64,000 bases of DNA from assembly GCF_958450345.1 (NCBI RefSeq), contig NC_088780.1, positions 60,175,533 to 60,239,532 of the forward strand, in the 5' to 3' direction. This DNA is from Calliphora vicina. Taxonomy: Eukaryota > Arthropoda > Insecta > Diptera > Calliphoridae. The position numbers and the translations under genes are program-made. Below the pieces are notes generated by a model, which made no database searches, had not been told where the DNA came from, and saw nothing but the letters and a program-made list of their open reading frames with translations. Below are positions 24,176 through 36,779 of this stretch, piece after piece (positions within the stretch are counted from its first letter, which is position 1; each line of letters begins with the position of its first letter).

Positions 24176-25179
24176 TGGTTATGGTTAAAAAGATAATTTT
24201 CTGTAGAAATTAAAAATATATTATTAAAATAATAATATTTTTAAAGAAATCAAAAAAGTGACATTGTTAACCAAAACGATTCCCGGAATGGTTTCTAGTT
24301 ATCCGAGCCATCCAAAGCAAATATTGTGAGGGCAGTTCTAATTTAAATTTTTACAATTTCACAAACATGAGTGTTATGTAAAATTTTACTTATACATATA
24401 TACACATACGTACATATGTATATGAAAAATCTAATAACCCAGTTAAATTCGATTAGGTTTGTATAGAAACTATACGAATACATAGATATATTTTATTTGA
24501 TTAAATTATCTTAACAAAAACAAAATCATACATAGTACATACAAATACTTGTAATACACACTTCTGCATGTGAACGCAATACAATTAGATTGCCAAATAT
24601 CAAATATAGATAATGAATTAAAAACTATTTTATTGCATTGAAAATGTGAACAAATGCAAAATGGTTTGAGCTGAAGTTGTATCCAAGGAAATTAAGTAAC
24701 AGGTAGTCTTCTTCAATGATCAACTTGCAATGAAACGATCCCCAATCTGTATACCCTCTATCACCTACCAAAAGTGATAATTGCAGGTAATAATAGTAAT
24801 AGTGGTAATATTTTATATATAAAAATATATACGATTTTAATTTTTAACCCAAATCTATAGTTTAGGATCGTTTACTGTCTGTTGAATTGTATAGGTGTAC
24901 CAAGTACCTTTAGAATTTTATAGCAAATAAAAATATCTAAATCTGCAATTTGTCTTCAAAATTGCCAAGTTTGGAGGTATGTTCCTTAATGAGGCAATTT
25001 TTATTTTACACTCATATACGTTTAGAAACATACACATTCAAAATATATAGGAGCCAGAATATATTTTTATATAAGAGAAATAATATGGGAAAAAACTTAT
25101 AAAATATACTCTATTTTAGATATAACCAGATATTAACCAGATAACTGTACTTGGAACTTGCTTACAAGATATATTTTTA
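24176..25179. other. No gene seen
   Basis: AT-rich with TACATATG-type simple sequence. No coding frame or element end that I can support. Confidence 0.55.
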
Positions 25180-25698
25180 AACAAGTAAAAAAGTATGGTC
25201 GGTCAAGCCCGACCATATAAAACCCTACACTAAGTAAATGAGCAAAAACATTTTTCTTTTAAAATTTCAATAATTTATATTCATGAGTGATTTTCGAAAT
25301 GAGTTTTATATGGGAGCTATGACCAATTATGGACCGATCACGATGAAATTAATTTTTAGGAAATTTATGCATGTTAAAGTGATTTTCGGAAGTGGGTTTT
25401 ATATGGGAGCTATGACCAATTATGGACCGATAAAAAAACAATTTGGTCTCATGAATTGTGTATATATGAAACTTATTTGGAGCAAAATTTGTATAGATAC
25501 CTACATATATAAATTAAACATTTATTATCGATAAAGTTCAATTTCGGGAGTACATTTGTATAGGCTCCGTCCTTGGGCGACTCGACTCCGAAAGTGAATC
25601 TAAGTCGATCGGTATACTTTAGACTAATATTTTGGGCGTTACAAACACCCGCAAAACGCATAATACCCTCCACACTATGGTGGTGTAGGGTATAAAAA
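25180..25698 (+). mobile_element. DINE-1/Helentron-like element, complete short copy
   Basis: Starts AAACAAGTAAAAAAGTATGG with a GGTCGGTCAAGCCCGACC hairpin, then ATATAAAACCCTACAC. It ends in a second hairpin around CCTCCACACTATGGTGGTG followed by TAGGGTATAAAAA. TATGGGAGCTATGACCAATT is repeated internally near 25308 and 25408. It encodes no protein. Confidence 0.7.
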
Positions 25699-25834
25699 TG
25701 TTGAGACCTCTGGTAAGTCCGTCTCATAAAAAAACGTTTGTTTGTTCAACAATACACATTTGTTAAAGCGAAAATTGTAATCGCATTTAACAATAGATGA
25801 ATATTAAATTTTCTTTGTCAATTGTGAAATTTAA

Positions 25835-26043
25835 CCCTCTTACCGGCAAGGCTGCCTTTAGACGGGTATGTTAAATGTATGTAATGATGCTTTATTTGGT
25901 TATTTTTCCCTTTATAACGGTAAATATGTGTAAAGAGACAAACAATTTACTTACTGTGATAAACAAGAATGTGCACTTGTCTTTTGTTGGTTTTTATTCC
26001 AACGTATTTCTTTTTTATCAAACAAAATTGGCCGGTTAGAGGG
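25835..26043. mobile_element. 209 bp piggyBac-like MITE
   Basis: Ends CCCTCTTACCGGC and GCCGGTTAGAGGG are flanked by TTAA at 25831-25834 and 26044-26047. CCC-ended TIRs with TTAA duplication are diagnostic for piggyBac-type insertions. The small frame spanning the right end is not a gene. Confidence 0.75.
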
Positions 26044-26047
26044 TTAA

Positions 26048-27383
26048 GAAGATATTTTGCAAAATTATCATTCTCTGGTAAGAAATACAGAATCAGACAA
26101 ACTTTTTTTGATTATTTATGGAATTATTATATTTTGTTAAATGTCACATTATGGGTTTTATTGTGATTCCTGTGTTATATTAAAAAGGCACAGCTAGATT
26201 TAAAATTTTTTCAGAAGATTCTAAAGGAAGAAATTGGCAATTTTCTTCCTTTATAAATACCTGGACTTTGGTAAAAATAAGATTAGAGTCGGTCATCAAG
26301 GAAGTCAGCCAAGATATACATATATCCTTATTCATCAGAAATTCAAATCCTCACTGCATGGACATATAACCTGACTTACAAATACCAACTACAACTACTT
26401 TACAACTTTATGGATCAAGATTCACGGTTTTTGTGACTGTGGACCTGTGAATCCAAACTATGGTTACAATATCTTTCTTTGAGATCATTATTATCAATAT
26501 ACAAATTTATATAGCTTTTTTCCTAATATGAAAAGTTTTTTTTTTTTAGAATAATTAGAATCTAATTCATATCTACGTCATAGTATACAAAAATATTAAC
26601 ATGACAGACTTTAAGATAACTTAAAACTAACTCATGATGAATCAGAAATGAATCACAGGTGACTAAAAAACTAGCTCATTTCCCTTGTTAATCCCTATTT
26701 AGTTTTTCTCACTCACTATGCATAAGTTTCAGCTAACCACAATCTAGCTCATTATGAGTTAGCTTGTGGCACGTAAAGTATAAGGGCACTCACTATAAGT
26801 TAGTTGTAATATAAACTGAATCTAATTATTAGGTTTTACAAGTCAACTCATAGTTGATTAGAATAAGCCATTCTACATATGTTTCAGCTAACAACAAGCT
26901 AGCCCATTACGAGTTAGCATTTAAGGTTTAATTCAGAAACACAAAAGGAAATCAATTTTAAAATTTTTGTATGAAAAACACTCAAAAACTATTTAAAAAC
27001 TGAGAGATTTTCATACAAAAATTTTAAAATTGTTTTCTGTTCGTGTTTCTGAATCAGTACCGCAATTCTGTAACTTATTATATAAATTGAAGATAAATAA
27101 ATAAAATATTTATTACAAAAAAAAAATCGTTAGTTAACAATATATATCGTTAAGAGATATTCCGAATTAAATTTGACCGATTATTTTCGTCAAAAATAGT
27201 CGGTAGATAAGTTAACGACAAATTAGTTTAGGACTTAGTTTTTTAACATAAATATTCGAAATAAGCTGTTCTTTGAAAGTACGATTGGTCAACTTTTTGT
27301 GTTTGTTAGATACGGACTGATTTGAGTTTCAAATATAAAAATTAACATGCCTTAATTATCTTTTTAAGATAAATTTGGACATA
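26048..27383. repeat. Non-coding stretch with GCTAACTC-type repeats and a small inverted repeat
   Basis: Between 26630 and 26925 the words CTAGCTCATT, ATGAGTTAGC and AACTCAT recur in both orientations. At 26931-27054 an inverted repeat pairs about 50 bases (ATTCAGAAACAC outward; AATTTTAAAATTTTTGTATG inward), a likely MITE. No coding frame is supported. Confidence 0.5.
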
Positions 27384-27680
27384 CAGTAGCGAGCATAAAA
27401 AATGCAACGACAAGCAATGTGATTTTCAACAGCACTGATTTTGCTCAAAAATATATCCAATTGTCCACATCTGCTGGTTTTATATTCTTATTGATCATTG
27501 GCAATTATTGTATGACATTTTGTACAATATTTTTTTACGTAAAGATAATTATAAAATTTTTAGTAAAAAGAGTGGTAAAATTGTGCGAGCAAAAAAAATG
27601 CAACTCTACGGAAATTTACTTAATTTTTAAAATTTTGAAAAAAATAATTATAAAAAATTGCTAAAAACTATAACAATGTT
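27384..27680 (+). mobile_element. Tc1-like transposon end with internal direct repeat
   Basis: After TA (27382-27383) the sequence CAGTAGCGAGCATAAAAAAT begins. A second GCGAGCAAAAAAAATGCAAC lies about 200 bases inward, matching the IR/DR arrangement of some Tc1-like elements. The opposite end and any transposase frame were not found. The 81-codon frame here is accidental. Confidence 0.5.
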
Positions 27681-28294
27681 GCATTACAATCATTAACTAT
27701 TAATACAAACAAAGTTAAGGACATTAAAATTCAAAAGAATAAACATTTTATGAAAAAACGCCATACTCCTATTCCGTTATATAATTAGAATTGTGTTATG
27801 ATTAGAGTGCCGAAATAATTTTGATGGCTAGGTTTTTATTGAAATAAAACTAAAATGTTAGACATTGAAGTAATCAACGCTGTGTTACCTGATCCATAGA
27901 AGGTGACATCATATATTATATACCCAAACGAACACACGTGGACATTTATGACTATTTCAACCTCCAACAGATAATTTAATGATGCAAATATAATAAGGAG
28001 AATACCAATTCAATAAACCATATATTATTTACATAAATAAATTAAGCGCCTATGCTTTTCGAAGCAGGTCCTTTATGCTTAAAATGGTACAGTCGTATGA
28101 TATTGAAGGTCAATTAACGTAATTTTAATTTATTCGTTTAAGATAATTTCGGTCTGTTACTCAGGCCGTCTGGTCACAGATATTCCCTTAAATATTAAAT
28201 TAAAATAGTAAAAAATGCAATAGCTTAGTAATCTAAACGTAAGCTAAATATAGGATTCTATGAAATATAGGATCCTATGCACTGATCCTGCACA
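27681..28294. other. No gene seen
   Basis: AT-rich sequence without supported features. Confidence 0.55.
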
Positions 28295-28780
28295 CACGCA
28301 GAGAAAAAATATAATAGGGCATGGTTACTGTAACCATTTATATAGTGTTACAATTTTTTTAACTATATTATAGTCACAGTAACCATTTACATGATTGTGG
28401 TAACCATAGTATGGTTAACTTACGATTCACATGATTGTCTCAACCATATATATGGTTACAGTAAACATATATATGTTTGTGGCAACCATATTTATGATGA
28501 ATAATTTTATCATAATATGTTGTTCTCAGATTATGATAAGCCTTAAGCCGAGACCACCATAATATGATAGTCCTTCATCATATAAATGGTTGTCACAAAC
28601 ATATATATGTTTACTGTAACCATATATATGGTTGAGACAATCATGTGAATCGTAAGTTAACCATATTATGGTTACCACAATCATGTAAATGGTTACTGTG
28701 ACTATAATATAGTTAGAAAACTTGTAACAATATTGAAATAGTTACAGTAACCATGGCCAACTATATTTTTTCTCTGCGTG
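28295..28780. mobile_element. 486 bp palindromic element, CACGCAGAGAAAA ends, GGTTAC arrays
   Basis: Starts CACGCAGAGAAAAAATAT and ends ATATTTTTTCTCTGCGTG, with CA at 28293-28294 and 28781-28782. Both arms carry repeated ATGGTTACTGTAACC, CATATATATGGTT and ACCATA words in both orientations, and the arms mirror each other for most of their length around an axis near 28540. It encodes nothing. It groups with elements at 35223, 37053, 55843 and 60965 by its CAC..AG.GAAAA end and 2 bp duplication. Confidence 0.85.
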
Positions 28781-29545
28781 CATAGGGGCAGCTATATGGT
28801 GACTTGTGGCGATAAATGAAAAATGAAAAATACGTTTTACAAAACAAATGATATGTCATTGGAAAGAGGACACTTTTCTACATATAGTTTATTCAGAACA
28901 TTTTTTTTCAAAGCTCTGGTTTAAGAGTAGCAGCAGGCCAAACGTAATAAAAAAATACTACATTTAATATCTATTAAAAATGGAATATTAAGGTGTATAA
29001 AATAGTTTTTTTGTATTAATAATATTGATATATGTTGTTGGGAACTGATTTGTGATCTTTTTTAAAGAAATTATGAATGCACGTACTTAAATTTTAGTAA
29101 ATTCCGAACAAACTATTATTATAATTTTTTTTACATGAAAAAGTTCTTTGGAAGTAGAAAAGTAGCATAAATGCGCAAAAGTGCCCATAACTATTTTATG
29201 TTGATTAAAGAAGGGAATGTATAGAATTATATTCTATTTTAACATTTTGAGGATATTTGCGGTTTTCGATTTTATTAAATTTTTATAATTTTAGGCCTTT
29301 ATTCAAAAACGTTTATCAAAAGTCTTAAGTACAAATTTTGTATGAAAATTTGTTTTATAAATCTTTGACAAATGGTTTTAATATATTGATAAATGGTTTT
29401 AATATATAGCAAACAATTTTTTATTAGCTAATAAGATTTTGACAATTTTTAAACTATTTTTAGTTTTTAAACTAACGCTAAAAGCAGTTACCAACTTTTA
29501 TATCGGCAAAATTTGAAAAACGTAACTTTCTTCTCATAAATTCAG

Positions 29546-29688
29546 ATTCTGCAATAACACACTCCGAAAAAGTTCAAAAAAATATAAAAGAGCTTCCACA
29601 GCTATTGCCAACCTGCAATACATCAATTTCAGATGAACGCGATGTAGACGATAGTACTGATAAAAATTATGCTTTTATATTAGAATAA
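29546..29688 (+). pseudogene. Possible terminal exon of an unidentified gene or element
   Basis: A TTCTCATAAATTCAG acceptor is followed by an open frame of 46 codons ending TAA 29686-29688. The predicted peptide is mixed-composition and acidic near its end (DERDVDDSTDKNYAFILE), unlike frames read from repeats. No matching upstream exon was identified. A frame of this length can arise by chance here. Confidence 0.2.
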
Positions 29689-29755
29689 TTGTAGTATTTT
29701 ATGTATGTATTTTTAATTTTTTATTTTACTTTTTATTCTTAAAATCACATATAAT

Positions 29756-30252
29756 TAGTGTTTGTAAACCGGATAATCTGTTAACCGTAAAACCGGGTTT
29801 TCTTCAAAATCTCGGTTTTTTGCGAATCGGTTAATTTAAAATATTGATTTTCGGTTAACAGGTTTATATCACTCGGTTAACCCGTTTTTAAAATTTGGGA
29901 CTAAAATCAATAAATCTCATGTGTTGGTGCATTTTTCATATTCATTTTTATTTTATTAATCATTTCGTTAGCTTAGTGAACAAAGTTCCTTTTCAGAAAT
30001 AAACAGTCTAAAATCCATGATTTGAAATATTTTTGAAACCTGATAATGGAGTTTTATTAATTATTAGGTAAGATTTATAATGACAAATAATGACAGTTAA
30101 GAAGTGCGTTTGCATCTTATATGTCCTTTTTTGAGACTTGGAACATTTTCTCTTTCATATCAGAAAGTCGAAAAACCGGTTTTCTAAAAAATTACAATTT
30201 TCGGTTAACCGACAAACCGGATTTTTAAAAAGTCGATTTTTATAAACACTAT
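29756..30252. mobile_element. Element with TAGTGTTTRTAAA ends and GGTTAACCG words
   Basis: Starts TAGTGTTTGTAAACCGG and ends TTTTTATAAACACTA. CGGTTAAC, AACCGG and CGGTTTT words cluster near both ends. The flanks ATATAATT and ATATAATG, if they are the duplication, would be 8 bp with one mismatch, which suits a hAT-type element. Confidence 0.5.
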
Positions 30253-32183
30253 ATATAATGTAATTTAATGTATTTTAAATGACTGATAAAATAATTAGAA
30301 AAATTAAAAAAAAAATTCCATTTTTTTATTTTTTTACTTCAGTATTTTTCACTTTATTTTGTTCGGTGGGTTATAATATTTTTACATATTCGAAATCTAG
30401 AGCAAATTACATTTTCAATGATACCAATAACTTACATCAGAACCCAGTGGTTGATTTATCGCCCCTTTTAACATATCTTTGCCCCTATGTGCAGTGTCAA
30501 ATTTAATATTATTTACAGTTGTCTTCCTCTGTTTTCTAATTCGTTTACTTACCAAAATAAATGGATATTTGAATATGATTTCATTATTTGTAATTTTTAA
30601 ATGTCATATGATTGTGAAAATTTTATTTTAGCATTAAATTTCAGCACTCTTCTAACATTGACTAGTCATATCCTTTTGATCTTGAGCTCTTATACACTCA
30701 GTTTTAGGCACATCACCACAATTATTTGATTTTCTTTTCATAGAGAATATCCGCAAGATTTTAAATTGGTAAAGAAATAAATAAAAATTCTTAAAATGTT
30801 CTTGATTTTCGAAAAATAGATTCTGAAAGAACACGTCAATACGAATCTATTGGTGCAATTAAAACATATTATTGCCTCATTATTGTCTATCGTGTGGTTA
30901 CACGGTTGCCGTACCAGGGTTGCATTTGATTGGGGCAAATAAGAAAAATATTGTGATGGTTGCCGTATGAACCAATAAATTGTGAAATTACACGATTGGC
31001 GCATAAAGTACACCAATAATTGGTGCATTGCGGCAATCGCGTAATCCTACCTTTAAGAGCAATATATTTTTTGACCATCCTATTCAATACATTAAAGATG
31101 CGCATTCATGAGTTGAATACGAGTACAACCAGAAAAAATTATTTAAATAAAATGTTCAGTTCTCTTCAGAGATCGAAAAACTTGATATCACTAAAATTTA
31201 CCGCAGTTATTTCGTAATTTTAAATCGGAAAACTTACGGTATTGCTTTCCAATAAGACTGAATGATTCATAATTTTAACTTACTAAAATAAAAATATTTG
31301 CAATTTCTTTTTTATATAAGAAGGCGGTTTTACTAAAAGAAAGAACTAAAAGAAATATGAAATTTATAAATATTTTTTATAACAGATCCATTTCGAGAAA
31401 TTGAAACTGAAATTCCGTTTTTCCGCTGGAAGATCTTTTTGTTTTCAGATGATTTTTTCCACATTTAAGTAAAGTTGATACATACATGCTAAACCTGTTA
31501 ACCTGTTAGACTTTAATTCGTGATATGTGGAATATAGATTTAATTATTTACGTAAAAGTTCAGTTGCAATTAGACACATTATGAAGAAAAGACGTAACAA
31601 ATTGGATAATAAATTTGAGTTACTAAATGCAAGAGCATCAACCGAGTCAGTTTATTGTGAATCTAGGCTGAGTCAACATCAAAAGAATTCGGTTGATTTA
31701 AAGGAAAGAAACCACCATTTTTAAAAGACAAAAATGTAACAATATTATTGAATGTATCATTATATCTGACATCTAATTCGATTCAAAGCAGTATTTGCAA
31801 AAAGTTTTCTAATTGTTGGATTTTATCTACAGATGAAAATAAATATTGATAGACAAATAAAATGCAGGTGAACATCTGTAATTTCGAATTGAAAATTTTA
31901 ATGTATGTTCTCAAATCTGCATTTTATGCTAATTTTTACATACGATTTTAAAAAATTTTCTACCAGTTCTCAAAAAAAAAAACTGACTTATTAGTTTGAA
32001 TTTTGGCTTCGTACTAAGCTTCGTCTATAAGCTTAATGTTATAATACCTAATATTATTGGTTACAGGCCAATTAATTTAATATATTGTTTAATTTTTCTG
32101 AAAAATTAAATTTTTTCTAAAAACTAATATTTGCTGATATTTTTAATTTTGGCTGGTGATAGTGATCAAAAGTACCTGGCATC
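30253..32183. other. No supported gene; small imperfect inverted repeat
   Basis: GTTACACGGTTGCCGTA near 30896 and its rough complement near 31035-31052 suggest a decayed 160 bp MITE. The frame at 31527-31724 is lysine-rich with ordinary composition but lacks splice or start context. Confidence 0.4.
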
Positions 32184-32232
32184 CAAGATGGAAGGTAAGT
32201 TTCGGCACAGCCGAATATAGTACTCTTACTTC
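32184..32232 (-). mobile_element. 5' end of an AACAAGTAAG-type repeat, minus orientation
   Basis: Read on the - strand: AGTAAGAGTACTATATTCGG followed by CTGTGCCGAAAC. This matches the start of the element at 62256 (AGTAAGAGTGCTATATTCGG). The rest of the copy is not recognisable. Confidence 0.5.
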
Positions 32233-32340
32233 TTTCTGTCTTATGGTTTGCAAGCAAAATACAGTGAACCAAACCCAGAATAGTTCCCTAAATTTTCGTA
32301 ATATTAAAAAATATTTTTTTTAAACTTTGTTTTTTTTTAA

Positions 32341-32830
32341 CCCCTTGTGGATCAAGGCATTAATTTTTTATTAATTTTTTTATGAAATATTGAAAATAAG
32401 GACTTCAGGAAGTTATTTGCAAAATTTTAATTTTGTGGAGGACCTGAAAGGATCCGAAAGGTACCTGGTACCGTTGGGTCAGCATCAGCCAAAAGATAAA
32501 AAACTCATAGATTTTTGTTTACATGTTATTAATATATTGATAAGTTTTGTAACATTTATAAAATTTTTTATTACAAGTCTATTTTATGCTATTTTACGAA
32601 ACAGTATTTTTTGTCATTACAAAATAAATAAACACCACAATGAGAACATGAAATAATTCACCGTTATTCTGGGTAAGCGAGTTTGCCAATAGGCACAAAA
32701 ATATATTATTCCAAAGATGATAGTGTACTTCAAAGTACTTTTGGGCAAAAAGGATCAAAATATGTTTTGTTTTCATTTTGTAAGTTTATTATTGTTATGG
32801 TACTTATAAGTACCGTCGGTCGACAAAGGG
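32341..32830. mobile_element. 490 bp piggyBac-like MITE
   Basis: Ends CCCCTTGTGGATC and GGTCGACAAAGGG, flanked by TTAA at 32337-32340 and 32831-32834. The interior has an 88-codon frame (32390-32656) with no recognisable domain. Confidence 0.7.
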
Positions 32831-32834
32831 TTAA

Positions 32835-33735
32835 ATATGTGTATTGATTTTGCGAGATTTAGAAAAAATAAACAATATATTTACAGCCGTATTCATAAAA
32901 ATATTAAACAGCATTTTAAGGCATTTTTAAGCAAAATTCCTTAAAATTGTATTCATAAACGTATTTTACCTTAAAATACCTAATACATGAGGTTCACAAG
33001 TTAGTTTTATAGACATTTTTGTCATTTACTGTTAAACTGTAACGGCATGTAGTAATTAAATGTGTAAACATCGTGGAAGAAGCTCCACACAATCTAATAT
33101 ACTCACTCCGGCATTAAAATTAAGAGTTTTATCATAGAAAATCATTAGATTTTGTTACAATTTAACAAAATGACAATAAAAATAAATTAATAAAACAAAT
33201 CATAAAATAGTGATGTTTATTTAAACAAAGAGTATTCGTCATTCGAATACTTTTAATAATAATTGAAAAAAAATATATAAAAATGTTTGTATATTAATAT
33301 ATTTAGGCTTAATATAAATAGGAACGGTTTTTATTCGCTGATTGTGTAAGTTTAACAACAAGTTTAATCTGTAATTTCAGATTTTATTTACTGGAAAAAA
33401 ATAGTACGAGTAGTTTATTATTTAATATTCATTGTTTTGCTGCACTATGATTGAAGTGGCACATAAAAGTTATAGTGTTACCATCACAGAATTTAAAAAA
33501 TATTAAAATACTGTTTACTTAAAATGCGCATTATGAATACGAATTTATAAGAAAGCAATTTTAGGCCTAAAATGTGTTTTAACTAAATTGTATTTAAACC
33601 TTAAAACTGATATTTTTATGAATATGGCGGTTAAGCTACAAAATCATTCTAAATGTTTAAGGTTTCGATTATAATGGTTTTTTCGAAGTATTAAGAAGCA
33701 CACTCTACTTATAAATATTGGTGGTTCAACAAATC
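32835..33735. other. No gene seen
   Basis: AT-rich. TTAAAATGCGCATTATGAATACG and related CATTTTAAGG words near 32900-33000 and 33520-33620 run in opposite orientation, so a decayed inverted repeat of about 700 bp is possible. Confidence 0.4.
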
Positions 33736-33737
33736 AA

Positions 33738-34845
33738 GGTTTAGATTTATTCGGTTAATAATCGGTTAACTTAAAATTATTTGATTAACCGAATAATTTC
33801 TATTTTAATTTTAAATTGAAAATACAACAACGAATTTTCGGTACAAAAACATAAAAAACAGCAAATAAGGTATTTGAGATTATTTTGGTAAACATATCGC
33901 CTATTTGCTGCAATAACGTCATAACTCAAAATCCGTGTTTTATGAACTGAGTAATACAAAATATGCGCCGTTCTACAATCTTTCATATATTTTATCAGTT
34001 TTCAAAAAAGTTAATTATTTTTTGTGTGAGAGTGTTTTTTTGTTTTAAACATTAAAATTCATGTTTTTTCGTATATTTGATAAGTAAACATTTGGGTTAA
34101 ATACAGATTAGAAAGATATTAACATCAACTATTAATATTTCTGAAATCGCATGATTTGTTGAAAATGTATTTAAGAAATAGAAAAATGTTATAAAACATT
34201 CAAAGAAGTTTTTCTCGAAACGACTTTTTTTTACTTTTTCGACTTTTGCAGCAAATGAGCGATGTGTGTGATTTTTAGGGTTTTAGTGACATCTTCTGAA
34301 ATAATCATTTATAAAAAGAAAATAATTTAAACGATTTTTTCTTTAAATGTAATAAAACTTTTCATGGAAAAAAACTTTCACGCTGATTGTATATGTTGGA
34401 GAAATCAAAAGCATGATAAAGAATATTCCTTTTTGGATTGTTTTAGATTTTGATAAATTTAATAGTTTCGTTTATTTATGATAAAAGACTCATTTCAAAA
34501 AAAGTTTCGTCTATACATGTAAATACAAACGAAGTTGCAAAGACATGTAAATAAAATATGTCAGTTGTTATACATACTCACTAATCATGTTTATTGGATG
34601 TTCAAAAAATATCTAATTTTAATTTGAAATTTGTATTTGCATTGAAAAGGAAACATAAATACAAAAAAAATTTAAAGTGCAAAAAAAAGGAATTTCGGTT
34701 AATCAGTTAATCGACACAAATTAATCGGTTTAGTTGTTATTTGAAAATCGGCAATTTTAAATTATTCGCACAGTTAACCGTCCAAAATTAATCGGTTAAC
34801 CGATTACCGATAAAATCACAATATTAAATTAGAAACCCTTATAAA
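33738..34845. mobile_element. Element with GGTTAACCG-rich ends
   Basis: Both ends carry ATTCGGTTAATAATCGGTTA / TTAATCGGTTAACCGATTA words. The outer ends read AAGGTTTAGATTTA and, complemented, AAGGGTTTCTAATTTA. The centre is AT-rich without a gene. The element resembles 29756-30252 in its subterminal words. Confidence 0.45.
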
Positions 34846-34954
34846 GGCTGTTCAACCAAATATAGTTATTTTATACTTCTTTTAAAACAATTACACAATT
34901 ACAAGTCAATTTATTCGAAAAATTTTGTCTAATTTTTGGTTTAATTTAGTATTA

Positions 34955-35031
34955 AAAAATTCCCGGGAAATCCAGGGAATGAAACGATTTCCTCCCGGGA
35001 AAGAAAAAAGTCCGGGAAATTAGGAACCCTA
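34955..35031 (-). mobile_element. End of a TAGGGTTCCTA element with CCCGGGAA words
   Basis: On the - strand it begins TAGGGTTCCTAATTTCCCGG and continues with CCCGGGAGG and TTTCCCGGGAA. It is the same type as 10735-10823. Only this end was found. Confidence 0.5.
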
Positions 35032-35222
35032 GTTAAGAGCCATACAAAACATACTGAATTAATTCTGGATCTAATGCATTATCTCACGCAGACTAGTTTT
35101 GTTGGAAACATTGGTTGCCTTGCACGTTTAACTTCAAGAATTATTAAAATGTTAGAAGTACATATGGACAATATTTAAAACAGATATTTAAATTAACTTT
35201 GTAGCAAAAATGCCAGTATCTA

Positions 35223-36027
35223 CACCCAGCGAAAAAATGGACACATCCGTGTAGAATTTGACACCATTCGGTGTCAATAGTGTATCAACCCCGTATGTGT
35301 ACAAATTGTAAACGAACGGTGTCAATTTGACAACGAAAAAATTACACCAGCCGATTTGACACCATCCGTTGTCGATTTGACAACGTTCGTGTACGATTTT
35401 ATAACATACCGTTGACAATTTGTCACCGTTTGTGTACGATTTGACACCAGCCCGTTGTCAATTTGACACAAAAAATTATCGACTTGATACCGTTTGTGTA
35501 CGATTTGACACCTGACAATTTGTCCTTTCTATTTTTTTTGTAATTAATATAAATAACAATTTCTTTATTTTTAACATTTTTTTAATACAATACATATAAA
35601 ACATAAATATAAAAACTATAAATTTCCATTTAGAGTTGTATGTCGTCACTGGATTTGGTGGTCTTCTCTGCCGGGATCTCCACTGACTTCACTGCCTGGA
35701 TCTTCATCTGCATCAACACAAATTCGCAATCAAACACAATTACACTTTCTTTTATATTATGGTTCTTAAACCATTTATTTGCATCACTATTACCCTTTAT
35801 TATTTATTAAAATATTTTAATTTTTTTAATGTAAATAAAATTAAACACACTTATAAAAAGCAACTTACGTTGAAATGCATCGCGAATAATTTAACAACAT
35901 TGCGTTGTCGATTCGTACCCGTTTGTTTACAAATGGTAAACGTACGGTGTCGAAAAAAAGTGACAACGTATGGTGTCAAAATGACACCAACCGTTGTCGA
36001 TTTTGCAACGTCGTTTTTCCATCAGTG
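35223..36027. mobile_element. 805 bp element, CAC..AG.GAAAAA ends, GACACC/GACAAC array, copy 1
   Basis: Left end CACCCAGCGAAAAA; right end complements to CACTGATGGAAAAA; TA flanks both (35221-35222, 36028-36029). The first 300 bases carry more than ten TTTGACACC / GACAACG / CGTGTACGATTT words in both orientations. The last 150 carry a smaller set. A copy at 37053-37845 has the same order. No open frame of note. Confidence 0.85.
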
Positions 36028-36029
36028 TA

Positions 36030-36779
36030 GAACTATGTAATTACTTGTTCAAACACACACAAAAATATGTCTCTCACTTAGAGCAAAAGTGTAACAACTT
36101 AAAATTCTCTATTTTCTAATTCAATTGTTTAGGGGATTACATTTTTTCATGACTGGGAGAACATTCATTTCCTTATGTACATGATGTTCCGAGTTAATTT
36201 GCATGCAGCCTGTGGCATACTTCGCTGGGAAGGCGTTAGAGGTACATTTCACTTCATATGCATACATATTGCCAATTTACAGAATTTACTATCCGAGATA
36301 TATGCAAAAAATGGACCTAATAAAGGTGCTATGGTTAATTAAGGGCTGACTTTCATAAAACTTGATAATTTTTAATAATAAAGAATTATTTACGTTGAAT
36401 TTTAGATGAACACTGACATATTCTAGTCATTTATCAGTGCTGAAAAATCCTTATTTCGGGAGGACAATTGTATGGTGGCAAGGTGAAATCATGGAACGAT
36501 CTTAAGCATTTTCTATAGACTTCATCATTAGGCCAAAAAGCGTATATACATACCAAATTTTATCGAGATATCTTCCCACCATGTCGGGATGAAAAAGAAA
36601 TTAATATGCACCTCATGCGGAAAATAGTAATACAATATCATGTACTTTTTAAGAAAACTTTAAGTAAAATTTCTTTGTCTTTGATATCTATAAATGTCAT
36701 TTAACTGGCATTGAACTGGAAATATTATATTTTGAGTTGTGACAGATTTGCGGCATATGTATAATACATTGTATATACA
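36030..36779. other. No gene seen; faint DINE-like text
   Basis: Around 36430-36600, words such as TTTCGGGAGGACAATTGTATG and TAAGCATTTTCTATAGACTTC resemble the interior of the AACAAGTAAG family. Confidence 0.4.
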
